Assembly (NCBI GenBank): GCA_040081715.1
Contig: JBEBFY010000009.1
Span: 85,922 to 149,921, forward strand
Source: CANKJK01 sp040081715
GTDB lineage: Bacteria > Acidobacteriota > Vicinamibacteria > Vicinamibacterales > UBA2999
Length of the DNA: 64,000 nt
Direction: 5' to 3'
Part shown: piece by piece, positions 17,231 to 24,794 of the stretch
Numbering within the stretch: the stretch's first letter is position 1
Layout: each line of letters opens with the position of its first letter
The notes under the pieces: model-generated
Told to the model about the DNA's origin: nothing
The model's database searches: none
Seen by the model: the letters and a program-made list of their open reading frames with translations, nothing else
Position numbers and translations under genes: made by a program

Positions 17231-17791
17231 CTACTGCGGCCAGAGCCACCCGAACGCGCCAGCCGTCAGCAGCGCATAGATCAATCCGTCCAGCGTTGAG
17301 CGCACCGTGGTGCCCCAGGCGCGGCTGTGCCAGATCGAGTCCTGCCACAACGCCAGGGCATACGCCGCGAACGCCACGGTGCTGACCAACCGGAAGACCG
17401 GCCGATAGCCCGCCCCTGCCGGCAGCGCCAGCCCGGCCACGTACCCGGCCAGCACACTCACCACCAGCGAGTACACGAACCACATCGTGAGGTTCACACC
17501 CAGCGGCGTGGGCCGGTTCTCAAGCACCGTCATCAGGACCACCGGACCGCGGCGCATCTTGTCTGCGAACGCTTGCGACTGCGGCGCCATCGGCGCGCTC
17601 GGACGCGGCAGCATGTAGTCACCGGGCGTCAGGCTGAACCGCCGCAACGCCGTCTGCACCTCCTCCTCGTCCGGCACGGGCTGAAAGTCCCTGTCGTGAT
17701 AGCGGAGCAGCATGTGGACAACTGAACTGGCGACGAAGACCAGACCGGCGGACACCAGCACGGGGAGCCACAGCGCCGACACCTCAACCAT
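17231..17791 (-). CDS. Small integral membrane protein, unknown function
   Basis: 186 residues from ATG 17791, with GGAGG eight bases upstream on the minus strand. Four hydrophobic segments: about 6-28, 105-128, 138-155 and 167-184. A soluble loop (30-95) contains RYHDRDFQPVPDEEEVQ. I do not recognise a named family; similar proteins occur in Acidobacteria and Proteobacteria as hypothetical membrane proteins. It starts 52 bases downstream of the YfcC stop on the same strand, so FkbM - YfcC - this gene may be one transcript. Confidence 0.7.
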   Translation of the reverse strand: MVEVSALWLPVLVSAGLVFVASSVVHMLLRYHDRDFQPVPDEEEVQTALRRFSLTPGDYMLPRPSAPMAPQSQAFADKMRRGPVVLMTVLENRPTPLGVNLTMWFVYSLVVSVLAGYVAGLALPAGAGYRPVFRLVSTVAFAAYALALWQDSIWHSRAWGTTVRSTLDGLIYALLTAGAFGWLWPQ

Positions 17792-17843
17792 CAGGCACCT
17801 CCGGCGCGGAGCATACTCCGCACCCGGTGCCGACCCCAAGGAA

Positions 17844-19187
17844 TCACACCACACCCACGGCGAGCGCCAGGAGGGCTCCGACGGTACCGAACGCGGCCAG
17901 CGCGGCCCAGAACGGCAGGGCGAAGCGCAGCCACTGGTCGTAGCGTACGCCGGCCGCCGACAGCATGGCCATCAGGGCGCCGTTCGTAGGCGTGATCAGG
18001 TCGCACATGCCCGCGCCCGTCTGGTACGCCAGCACGGTCACCTGTCGGCTGATCTGCAGGAGATCCGAGAGTGGCGCAAGGATCGGCAGGGTCAGCACCG
18101 CCTGACCGCTGACGCTGGGCACCGGCACATGGACCAGTGTCTGGAGTCCGACCATCCCGGCCACGGCTACCGCGGGCGGCAGCCCGTCGAGGGGTGTCGC
18201 CAGTGCCCGCACGATCGTGTCGATCACATGACCGTCGTTGAGGACCACGAAGATGCCGCGCGCGAAACCGATGAGTAGCGCCGCGAACGCCATCTCGCGG
18301 AATCCATCGACGAAGGCCGACGCCGTGCCACCTGGCCCGAGTCCTCCGGCCAGGCCGGCCAGCAGGCCCACCGCCAGAAACACGGCGGACAGTTCGTCGA
18401 AGCCCCAACCGCTCGTCGCCTGTCCCACCAGGAACACGGCGAAGCCGCCGGCCACACAGGCCATGACCAGACCGAACCGCAGGGACCACGCGTCGGCCGG
18501 CGCCTCCGCCTCCTGAAGGGGCGCGCCCGTCACGCTGCGCGCCTGGCGGAGTACCGCCCACATCCACACCGCCAACGCCACCGCAAGGAGCGCCAGGCGG
18601 AACGCGAACCCTGAGAACATCGGGATCCCGACGATCTGCTGCGCGATGCCGACCTGAAATGGATTCACCGGGCTGAAGGCCGCGCCGACGACGGCCGACC
18701 CCAGGCTCATCGCGACGGCCGTCAGCGGGTTGCCGCCCACCCGTGCCGCCAGCAGCACCAGGGCCGGCACGAGCGCGATGATCTCCTCCTGCATGTTCTC
18801 GAGCGCACCGCCGGCGGCAAACAGCAGGCAGCACAACGGAATCGCGAGCCACGCCCGCGTACCCAGCCGGCGGACCAGCGCCGCAAATGCCGCGCGCAAC
18901 GCACCGGTGCGATCCACGACGGCAAACGCCGCCCCGACGAGGAACACCACGGCGATGACGTCGGCCGCCTCGCCGATCCCACGCGGCACGGCGCGCAGCA
19001 GATCCATCACCCCGGCCGGTGAGGCCGGAACGGTGTGGTACGTGCCCGGCTGCACGACCTGACGCCCGGTGGCCTCGTCGGTGCGCCTGGCGTACTCCCC
19101 CGCCGGTACGACGTGGGTCAGGGCGGCGGCCAGCACGATGCCCCCCATCAGGAGGACCAGCGTGTGCGGTACGCGGATGCGCCTCAC
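17844..19187 (-). CDS. YfcC/DcuC-family membrane transporter
   Basis: 447 residues with about twelve hydrophobic segments. Family marks include PHTLVLLMGGIVLAA at the N-terminus, THVVPAGEY, GGALENMQEE near residue 125, SPVNPFQVGIAQ near 170 and the C-terminal GAGMCDLITPTNGALMAML. This matches the YfcC branch of the C4-dicarboxylate anaerobic carrier superfamily, whose members take up small carboxylates or basic amino acids. The substrate cannot be read from the sequence. It begins six bases after the stop of the FkbM methyltransferase gene and is likely co-transcribed with it. Confidence 0.85.
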   Translation of the reverse strand: MRRIRVPHTLVLLMGGIVLAAALTHVVPAGEYARRTDEATGRQVVQPGTYHTVPASPAGVMDLLRAVPRGIGEAADVIAVVFLVGAAFAVVDRTGALRAAFAALVRRLGTRAWLAIPLCCLLFAAGGALENMQEEIIALVPALVLLAARVGGNPLTAVAMSLGSAVVGAAFSPVNPFQVGIAQQIVGIPMFSGFAFRLALLAVALAVWMWAVLRQARSVTGAPLQEAEAPADAWSLRFGLVMACVAGGFAVFLVGQATSGWGFDELSAVFLAVGLLAGLAGGLGPGGTASAFVDGFREMAFAALLIGFARGIFVVLNDGHVIDTIVRALATPLDGLPPAVAVAGMVGLQTLVHVPVPSVSGQAVLTLPILAPLSDLLQISRQVTVLAYQTGAGMCDLITPTNGALMAMLSAAGVRYDQWLRFALPFWAALAAFGTVGALLALAVGVV

Positions 19188-19193
19188 TGAGAC

Positions 19194-20120
19194 CTACACG
19201 GAGACCAGGGGAAGCTGGTGCCGTTCGATGACGGCGTAGATGTCGATGGCTTTCTCCTCGGGGCCGAGGTACTCCACGCCGTCGAGACACGGGCGGAAGG
19301 CCTCCTCGGACTTCCGCCCCGGAATGTCCGGGGCGACATCGTGGCGCAGGAAGTAGGCGTTCACGCCAGACTCCTCGCAGAGCACGAGGCGATAGCCCTT
19401 GCCACGGGCGCGCTTTTCGAGCGCGGCCAGGCTGGCGCCGAAGTAGCCCTTCGGCCGCACGGCGGGCAGGTCGGCGTCGGGCAGCGTCACGGCCCGCCGA
19501 GGCCCGAAGTGCGCGTTGTATTCCATCACCAGCACGCGTGGCGACACCTGCTTCAGGGCATCGAGCAGCCAGTAGTCGATGCTGTCGATGTCGATCGACA
19601 TGAAGTCGATCTCGCCCGTGAGGTGCTGCGCTTTCAGCATGGCGTTCAACCCGCCCGACGACACGCGCTCGCAGAGCACCGTCACCTTCGGATTGACGGC
19701 CACCAGCGTGCTGAGCTTCCGGGCGTGAGGCCGGTGCGCCTCGACCATCAGGCCCGACCAGCCCAGGTCGAGCGCCAGGATGGCGGAGTTGCCCCCGCTC
19801 TGCCCGGACCCGATCTCGACAAACGTCCGCGACTGCACACCCGCCGCGGCCAGTAACGCCAGGGTGATGCCGTCTTCCTCGTTCTGCGAGTAGAGCCGGA
19901 ACCGCCGGCTCGCGACCGTTGCCGGGTCGGCCAGGCTGGACTGTGCAAGCGCGACATGGCGGATGAGCGCGTCGAGCTGCTGCCGTACACGGCGGCGCCA
20001 TCGATCCTCGCGCTTGTGCCGCTGCTGCTGCTCGAGCAGGAGCGCTTCCACCCGGCGCAGGCGCGCCCACGTCGTCTGCCGCAGGAGAGCCCGTCCGGCG
20101 TCCACAATCCGATTACCCAT
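19194..20120 (-). CDS. FkbM-family SAM-dependent methyltransferase
   Basis: 308 residues. A basic coiled N-terminal region (1-75: many Arg/Gln/Leu, for example ALLLEQQQRHKRED) precedes the methyltransferase domain. That domain has motif I TFVEIGSGQSGGNSAILA (about 98-115), the SAM-binding acidic strand GLMVEAHRP, and IDFMSIDIDSIDYWLL (about 170-185). Members modify sugars, lipids or natural products; the substrate is not visible. An AGGAG lies about 12 bases upstream of the ATG. It is divergent from bcp (47 bases between starts). Confidence 0.82.
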   Translation of the reverse strand: MGNRIVDAGRALLRQTTWARLRRVEALLLEQQQRHKREDRWRRRVRQQLDALIRHVALAQSSLADPATVASRRFRLYSQNEEDGITLALLAAAGVQSRTFVEIGSGQSGGNSAILALDLGWSGLMVEAHRPHARKLSTLVAVNPKVTVLCERVSSGGLNAMLKAQHLTGEIDFMSIDIDSIDYWLLDALKQVSPRVLVMEYNAHFGPRRAVTLPDADLPAVRPKGYFGASLAALEKRARGKGYRLVLCEESGVNAYFLRHDVAPDIPGRKSEEAFRPCLDGVEYLGPEEKAIDIYAVIERHQLPLVSV

Positions 20121-20155
20121 TACGTGAGGTACTCCTGCCCGCGAACGCGTGGGAT

Positions 20156-20161
20156 TACAAT
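20156..20161 (+). promoter_or_regulatory. -10-like hexamer of a possible leaderless promoter (bcp)
   Basis: TACAAT ends six bases before the bcp ATG at 20168; the six bases (CGCGCC) carry no ribosome site. It is five-of-six to the TATAAT consensus. Confidence 0.5.
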
Positions 20162-20167
20162 CGCGCC

Positions 20168-20638
20168 ATGCCGCTCATCGACCCGGGTACCAAGGCACCC
20201 GCCTTCACCCTGAAGGACCAGCACGAAAAGACCCACAGACTGTCGGACTACGCCGGTCACCCGGTGGTCCTGTATTTTTACCCGAAGGACGACACGTCAG
20301 GCTGCACGCAGGAAGCATGCGACTTCGAGGCCTCCCTTCCGCGGTTCAGGAAGAGCAAGGCGGCCATCCTGGGCGTCAGCATCCTGAATGAGGCCAGCAA
20401 GGCGAAGTTTGCCGGCAAGCACGGCCTCACCTTCCCGCTGCTAGCCGATGAGGACCATCGAATCGCCGAGACGTATGGCGTCTGGCAGCAGCGGTCGCTC
20501 TACGGCCGGACGTTCATGGGCATCGCCCGTACCACGTACCTCATCGGATCCGACGGCAAGGTGGCACGCCGGTGGGACAAGGTGAAAGTGACCGGCCACG
20601 CCGCAGAGGTCATCGACGCCGTCGCGGCGCTGGGCTAG
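20168..20638 (+). CDS. bcp: Thiol peroxidase, Bcp/PrxQ type
   Basis: 156 residues. It reduces hydrogen peroxide and organic peroxides. The motif DDTSGCTQEACDF gives the peroxidatic Cys C46 and a resolving Cys C51 five residues later, the atypical 2-Cys PrxQ pattern. The preceding VVLYFYPKD strand and the later GIARTTYLIGSDGKV complete the fold. It is cytoplasmic, with no signal. It is a single gene facing away from the FkbM gene. Confidence 0.95.
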   Translation: MPLIDPGTKAPAFTLKDQHEKTHRLSDYAGHPVVLYFYPKDDTSGCTQEACDFEASLPRFRKSKAAILGVSILNEASKAKFAGKHGLTFPLLADEDHRIAETYGVWQQRSLYGRTFMGIARTTYLIGSDGKVARRWDKVKVTGHAAEVIDAVAALG

Positions 20639-20663
20639 ACGCCGGCCTGCCCCACGACCCGTC

Positions 20664-21434
20664 TTACTGCGCGGGGGCGGCGCCGTTCTTCAGGCGCTCC
20701 CGTGCCTTCTCTACGTCCCGGTGGAACACAAACAGCCGGTCGGCATTCCCCTCCGGGTCGGTGAAATTGAACTGCTTGCCCTTTCGCAGCTTCACCTTCA
20801 GGTTCTTCTCCAGATAGTCGATCTGGAACGTCTCCAGGTCCTGCATGGAGGCGGAGAACGCATCGTCCTTGCTGGTGGTTTCGTAGCGGATGCCCTGTGG
20901 CGTGGCCAGAAGACGTCCCTGACAGGAGCCCATCCGGTGCTTGTGGACCACGGCGATCTTGAGGTCCAGCCGGACTTCCTTGAACCGGAGCGTGATGTCG
21001 CGTGGCCCGGGTTCCACGTCGATCGTCTGCACGATGCCGTCGTAGCCTTCCACCGACACGTTCAACTGGTGATTGCCCGGCTTGATGTTCGAGGCCGTCG
21101 CCGGCGTGGTGCCGACATACTGCCGGTCGATGAAGACCTGCGCGCCGGGGACGTCCGCGTCGATGCGCAGCGTCCCCGTCTCGGGGGCCGCCTCAACCGG
21201 TGCGGGTGCCGGCTCAGCGATCGGGGCCGGAGCGTCGGTCTTCGGCCGCGTCGCCGCTCTCGGAGCGGCAGACTCGCCGGCCGGGGCCGGCGCATCCTTC
21301 GCACGGGGCGCCGCCACTGGAGCCACCGCCTCCGGCGTGGGGGCAGGAGCCTCTGGCGCCTCCCTGTTCAGGAACAGATATGCGCCACCGAGCACGAGAA
21401 TGGCCCCACCTATCGCCACAACGGTCCGATTCAC
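20664..21434 (-). CDS. PEGA-domain protein with N-terminal membrane anchor
   Basis: 256 residues from GTG 21434. Upstream in-frame codons give an implausible extension, and a TACGAT hexamer lies six bases before this GTG. One hydrophobic segment (about 4-22) anchors it. An Ala/Pro-rich linker with several Lys/Glu follows (to about 95). Then comes a PEGA domain (GTLRIDADVPGAQVFIDRQYVG ... GNHQLNVSVEGYDG), a surface-layer-type beta fold. The C-terminal 100 residues (from VRLDLKIAVVHKHRMG) form a separate alpha/beta domain that resembles other acidobacterial PEGA-associated tails. The role is unknown, probably periplasmic protein-protein contact. Confidence 0.72.
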   Translation of the reverse strand: MNRTVVAIGGAILVLGGAYLFLNREAPEAPAPTPEAVAPVAAPRAKDAPAPAGESAAPRAATRPKTDAPAPIAEPAPAPVEAAPETGTLRIDADVPGAQVFIDRQYVGTTPATASNIKPGNHQLNVSVEGYDGIVQTIDVEPGPRDITLRFKEVRLDLKIAVVHKHRMGSCQGRLLATPQGIRYETTSKDDAFSASMQDLETFQIDYLEKNLKVKLRKGKQFNFTDPEGNADRLFVFHRDVEKARERLKNGAAPAQ

Positions 21435-21440
21435 GGCGTA

Positions 21441-21446
21441 ATCGTA
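21441..21446 (-). promoter_or_regulatory. -10-like hexamer of a possible leaderless promoter (PEGA gene)
   Basis: TACGAT on the minus strand, six bases before GTG 21434. It supports that start over the longer frame. Confidence 0.4.
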
Positions 21447-21621
21447 CCGCAACCAGCAGTCCGTGGCGGAAGTCGCGCGCGGCACCGAGACGGGCGAGGC
21501 GCCGGGCTGGCAAGGCGCGACGACCGTGCATACCGGGAGTATGTGAGGGAGGAGCAACGCTGCCAGGACGGATGCATCGCCCGTCGAATGCAGCGGGACT
21601 TCCGCCGCGGGCTGCTAGCAG

Positions 21622-21627
21622 TAGACT
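21622..21627 (+). promoter_or_regulatory. -10-like hexamer of a possible leaderless promoter (DUF4159 gene)
   Basis: TAGACT ends seven bases before the ATG at 21635, with GAGCCGC between. Confidence 0.35.
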
Positions 21628-21634
21628 GAGCCGC

Positions 21635-22450
21635 ATGTGCCCTCGGTGGACCCGGGCCGCTGCGTGCGTGGGAGTGGTGCTGGCCGTGGCGACCGTGGCG
21701 TCACTTTCCGCGCAGCGGCGCCGGTCAGGTGCGATCGCGATTGCCGGCGACAGGGACTTCGACGGGGGCTTCCAGTTCTGCCGGGCGGCCTTTCGCCAGA
21801 GCCCGGACGGCGACGGCGGTGGCTGGTCGGTGGACTATCCGCAGGCCGATCGCAACGTGACCGTCCGCCTGTCGGAGCTGACCAGGACGGCCATCCGTCT
21901 TGTGAGCGGTGAGCCGCAGCACCTCGTCCTGCGCCTCACCGACGACACCCTCTTCCGCTGCCCATTCGTGATGATGACCGAGGTCGGTGCCGCCTACTTC
22001 GAACAAGGGGAAGCCGAGCGGCTCCGCGAGTACCTCCTCAAGGGCGGGTTCCTGTGGGCCGACGACTTCTGGGGTTCCTATGCCTGGGACATCTGGCAGC
22101 GCGAGATCCGCAAGGTGCTGCCGGCCAACGAATATCCGATCGTGGACCTGCCCCTCGACCACCCAATCTACCGCACGCAGTTCATCCTCAAGGCCGGTGT
22201 GCCGCAGATCTCCTCGATCAACTTCTGGCTCGGCACCGGGCACGCCTCCGAACGCGGAGCCGACAGCGCCCAGCCGCACGGCCGGGCCATCGTCGACGCC
22301 CATGGGCGCGTGCTCGTGTTCATGAGCCACAACACGGACATCGGGGATTCCTGGGAGCGCGAGGGCGAGGACCCGAACTACTTCCGCCTCTACTCGGTGA
22401 ACGGATACGGCCTCGGCATCGACGTGCTGCTCTACGCGATGACCCACTGA
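21635..22450 (+). CDS. DUF4159 exported protein
   Basis: 271 residues. Signal peptide or anchor (about 8-27, ending LSAQ). The DUF4159 core has DRDFDGGFQFCRAAF, VTVRLSELTRTA, LRLTDDTLFRCPFVMMTE (about 105-125), the GGFLWADDFWG segment and SHNTDIGDSWEREG. This family has a glutamine-amidotransferase-like (DJ-1/GATase-like) fold by prediction and is found in Acidobacteria, Planctomycetes and Myxococci near MoxR/DUF58 gene sets; none of those is next to it here. The reaction is not known. It is convergent with the PH-domain gene, ten bases apart. Confidence 0.85.
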   Translation: MCPRWTRAAACVGVVLAVATVASLSAQRRRSGAIAIAGDRDFDGGFQFCRAAFRQSPDGDGGGWSVDYPQADRNVTVRLSELTRTAIRLVSGEPQHLVLRLTDDTLFRCPFVMMTEVGAAYFEQGEAERLREYLLKGGFLWADDFWGSYAWDIWQREIRKVLPANEYPIVDLPLDHPIYRTQFILKAGVPQISSINFWLGTGHASERGADSAQPHGRAIVDAHGRVLVFMSHNTDIGDSWEREGEDPNYFRLYSVNGYGLGIDVLLYAMTH

Positions 22451-22460
22451 CGCGCACGGG

Positions 22461-22955
22461 TCAGGCGGGGGGACCTCGGCGTTCCGCGGCGTCCGCGTCC
22501 GCCAGCACGCTCTGCGCCTGGATCGCGCGCCGGAATTCAAGCGGCCTGGCGATGGCCCGGAATGATTCCTTCACGCCGCCGGTGCCCGAGAGCGACACGG
22601 TGCCGTAGTTGAACAGACGGCCCGGCACGGTCTGCTCCACCGAAATCGCCTCAATCTGGCGCAGCAGCAGTTCGAGCGTCCGGCGCCGCACCAGCCCGAC
22701 CTTCACGACCACGCGCTTGTCCGTCACCCCGAACTCGGAGGTCCGCGACTCCACCCAGCGCGGCAGCGCCGTCAGCAAGCCCACAACCAGGACGGCGACG
22801 CCGGCGGCGGGCGGCACCTCCACCTGCGTGGAGAGCGCGAGGAGCGCGATGCCGCCGAGCCCCACCACCGCCGCGGTGGCGTACACCACTGGATGCAGCC
22901 GGGCCCTGGCCACGACGCGCTCTCCCGGCAACAGACTGGAATCGAGATACCCCAC
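22461..22955 (-). CDS. PH-domain (bPH2/YdbS-like) membrane protein
   Basis: 164 residues from a GTG with GGAGG upstream. Two hydrophobic segments (about 23-42 and 47-65) are followed by the bacterial PH domain: WVESRTSEFGVTDKRVVVKVGLVRRRTLELLLRQIEAISV, then GTVSLSGTGG. Family members are membrane-attached and of unclear function. It starts 19 bases after the stop of the broken ABC gene, so it probably lost a former operon neighbour or is read from that gene's old promoter. Confidence 0.85.
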   Translation of the reverse strand: MGYLDSSLLPGERVVARARLHPVVYATAAVVGLGGIALLALSTQVEVPPAAGVAVLVVGLLTALPRWVESRTSEFGVTDKRVVVKVGLVRRRTLELLLRQIEAISVEQTVPGRLFNYGTVSLSGTGGVKESFRAIARPLEFRRAIQAQSVLADADAAERRGPPA

Positions 22956-22974
22956 GCTGAATCCTCCTCACTGG

Positions 22975-23243
22975 TCAGGCTACACCGAACGCCTGCGAGA
23001 GTCCTTCCGAGGTCAGCACGGTCGCGCGCGGACCGTCGGCCACCACGTGTCCGGCGTTGAGGAGCTCAACTGCAGAGTGAGGAGACGGGTCAGCGACGAC
23101 TTGCCGGATCCGTTGGGCCCGAGAATCGCCGGGTGTTCACCGGCGCGGACCGCGAGAGACATGTGGTGGAGAACCTGCGCGCCGCCCCTGACGAGCGACG
23201 CGCCGGCAAGTTCCAGGACCGGCGGCGCTGCGTACGTCCTCAC
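22975..23243 (-). pseudogene. Internally deleted ABC transporter ATP-binding protein
   Basis: The 5' part (from GTG 23243) reads a normal ABC ATPase N-terminus: VLELAGASLVRGG, then Walker A GPNGSGKSSLTRLLTLQ. Immediately afterwards, in another frame, a normal ABC C-terminus follows: ELLNAGHVVADGPRATVL, then LSQAFGVA and a TGA at 22975. The whole middle (Q-loop, signature LSGGQ, Walker B, about 120 residues in an intact homologue) is missing, and the two halves are out of frame. A single internal deletion explains this. Continuing in the first frame gives only random residues. The 314 bases between the SWIB and PH-domain genes contain nothing else I can see. Confidence 0.85.
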
Positions 23244-23269
23244 CGTGTCCGACAGGCGTCTGGCGACGC

Positions 23270-23614
23270 CTACTTCTTGACGTGCTTGCTGACCAGCTTG
23301 GTCATCTCGAACATGTTCACGCTCGACTTGCCGTTGAAGACGGCCGTGAGCGCGGCGTCCGCGTTGATCATGCGCTTGTTCTTCGCGTCCTGCAGCTTGT
23401 TCTTCTTGATGTACAGCCACAGCTTCTTGGTCAACTCGGTCCGCGGAAGCGGCTTGTCGCCAACGACCGCTGCGAGCTTGGCATCGGGTGTGACCGGCGC
23501 CATGAACGCCGCGTTGGGCTTGCGCGCGGTCTTCTTCTTCGCGGGCTTGGTTGCCTTCTTCGCGGGCTTGGTTGCCTTCTTCGCAGCCTTCTTCTTGGTC
23601 GCCTTCTTGGCCAT
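23270..23614 (-). CDS. SWIB/MDM2-domain protein with histone-H1-like Lys/Ala tail
   Basis: 114 residues from ATG 23614 with a perfect AAAGGAG five bases upstream, so probably highly expressed. Residues 1-33 are almost entirely Lys/Ala/Thr/Pro (KKATKPA repeated), like histone H1 or Hc1 tails. Residues 40-114 are a SWIB domain (AAVVGDKPLPRTELTKKLW, NKRMINADAALTAVF, MFEMTKLVSKHVKK). SWIB domains in eukaryotes belong to chromatin remodelling factors. Bacterial forms occur in Chlamydia (fused to topoisomerase) and as stand-alone small proteins in several phyla. DNA compaction or nucleoid binding is the likely role, by inference. Confidence 0.9.
   Translation of the reverse strand: MAKKATKKKAAKKATKPAKKATKPAKKKTARKPNAAFMAPVTPDAKLAAVVGDKPLPRTELTKKLWLYIKKNKLQDAKNKRMINADAALTAVFNGKSSVNMFEMTKLVSKHVKK
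23534..23575. repeat. Exact 21-base tandem repeat (two copies) in the SWIB-protein tail
   Basis: Two identical 21-base units (23534-23554, 23555-23575) encode the repeated seven-residue KKATKPA-type module. A third, diverged copy follows. Length variation of the basic tail by slippage is plausible. Confidence 0.85.
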
Positions 23615-23653
23615 TAAATCTCCTTTAGAGAGAGGGAAAAGCGTGATGGCCGG

Positions 23654-23659
23654 ATGGTA
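23654..23659 (-). promoter_or_regulatory. Possible -10 of the SWIB gene
   Basis: TACCAT on the minus strand would give a leader of about 35 bases holding the AAAGGAG site. The -35 is not clear. Confidence 0.3.
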
Positions 23660-23747
23660 GCACGCCCTTAGGGAGAGTTCACCCGGGAAACGGGCGTCCG
23701 CCCCTCTGATACCTGGGGGAGCGGGGCCTGCACCGCGGGAACCCAGC

Positions 23748-24761
23748 TCAGGCGCGCGACCCGGTCTCGCCGTCGCCACAGGCGGCGTCGAAGGCGCGGA
23801 TCTGTGCGCGCGTTCCGAAGACGATCAGCACATCGCCCTCCGTCAGGGCAAAGTCGGCCGGGGGATTCTGCAGCACCTCCCCACGTCGCTGGACGGCCAC
23901 GACGCCAAGCCCCCACTGGCGGCGCACATCGGCCTCGGCCAGTGAAAGCCCGACCAGTGGACCGCCTGCGCGGAGCACGGTCTGATCCAGCTGCAGGTCG
24001 GTATCACCCCGCAGTGAGGCGTCGAAGAAGCTGACGATGGTCGGCTTGACCACCATATGTGCGAGCCGGCTGCCGCCGATCTGAAACGGGTTCACGACGC
24101 GGTTGGCGCCCGCCTGCACGATGCGGCGCTCGGCCTCCTCTTCGGTGGCCCGGGCCACGATGAAGAGGCTGGCGCTCAGCGACCGGGCCGTGAGCACCGT
24201 ATAGACGTTGTGCGCGTCGTCGTTCAAACACGCCACCAGGCCTCTGGCCGATGCGAGGTTGGCCCGGCGGAGCGTCTCGGCCGATGTGGCGTCACCCGGG
24301 ACAAATGGCACGCCGCTCTCCAGCAGACCCGCGATCTGGTCCGCGTCGCGCTCGATCACGACCACCGTACGCCCGGAGCGCCGGAGTTCGGCCACCACCG
24401 CGCGCCCCATGCGGCCATACCCGCAGACGATTTCGTGCCCGGACATGCGTTCAATCATGCGAGACCTCCGCGCCCGGCCCAGTACCTGCTGAAGCTCACC
24501 CTCAATGACCGTGCGCGCAATATCGGTGGCCAGAAACAGAAACATGCCGAGACCGGCCACCAGCAGAACGCTGGTGAACAACTGCCCGGCCCAACTGAGC
24601 GGCACGACCTCGCGGTACCCCACGGTCGTGATGGTGATCACGGTCATGAAGACCGCGTCCCACCAGGGCGCACCCTCGATCAGGCGGTATCCGAGGGTCC
24701 CGACCACGCCCAGCCCCAGCAGCAGGCCGAGCGCAAGCAGCAAGCGCTTGTGCGATTGCAC
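23748..24761 (-). CDS. Potassium channel with RCK (TrkA-N/TrkA-C) domains
   Basis: 337 residues from a GTG start. Two membrane helices (about 7-25 and 58-82) flank the pore loop with selectivity filter TTVGY (45-49). A Rossmann RCK_N domain starts about residue 105 (IVCGYGRMGRAVVAEL, VVVIERD), and a TrkA_C domain follows at the C-terminus (about 250-330). Such MthK-like channels pass K+ and are gated by ions or nucleotides bound to the RCK ring. The glycine motif GYGRMG is intact, so nucleotide binding is plausible. TAAGAT lies eight bases before the GTG and there is no ribosome site, suggesting a leaderless start. Confidence 0.93.
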   Translation of the reverse strand: MQSHKRLLLALGLLLGLGVVGTLGYRLIEGAPWWDAVFMTVITITTVGYREVVPLSWAGQLFTSVLLVAGLGMFLFLATDIARTVIEGELQQVLGRARRSRMIERMSGHEIVCGYGRMGRAVVAELRRSGRTVVVIERDADQIAGLLESGVPFVPGDATSAETLRRANLASARGLVACLNDDAHNVYTVLTARSLSASLFIVARATEEEAERRIVQAGANRVVNPFQIGGSRLAHMVVKPTIVSFFDASLRGDTDLQLDQTVLRAGGPLVGLSLAEADVRRQWGLGVVAVQRRGEVLQNPPADFALTEGDVLIVFGTRAQIRAFDAACGDGETGSRA

Positions 24762-24769
24762 GGACGTGG

Positions 24770-24775
24770 ATCTTA
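24770..24775 (-). promoter_or_regulatory. -10-like hexamer of a possible leaderless promoter (K+ channel)
   Basis: TAAGAT on the minus strand, eight bases before GTG 24761. Confidence 0.35.
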
Positions 24776-24794
24776 GCCGATCGAGCCGGGCCGG

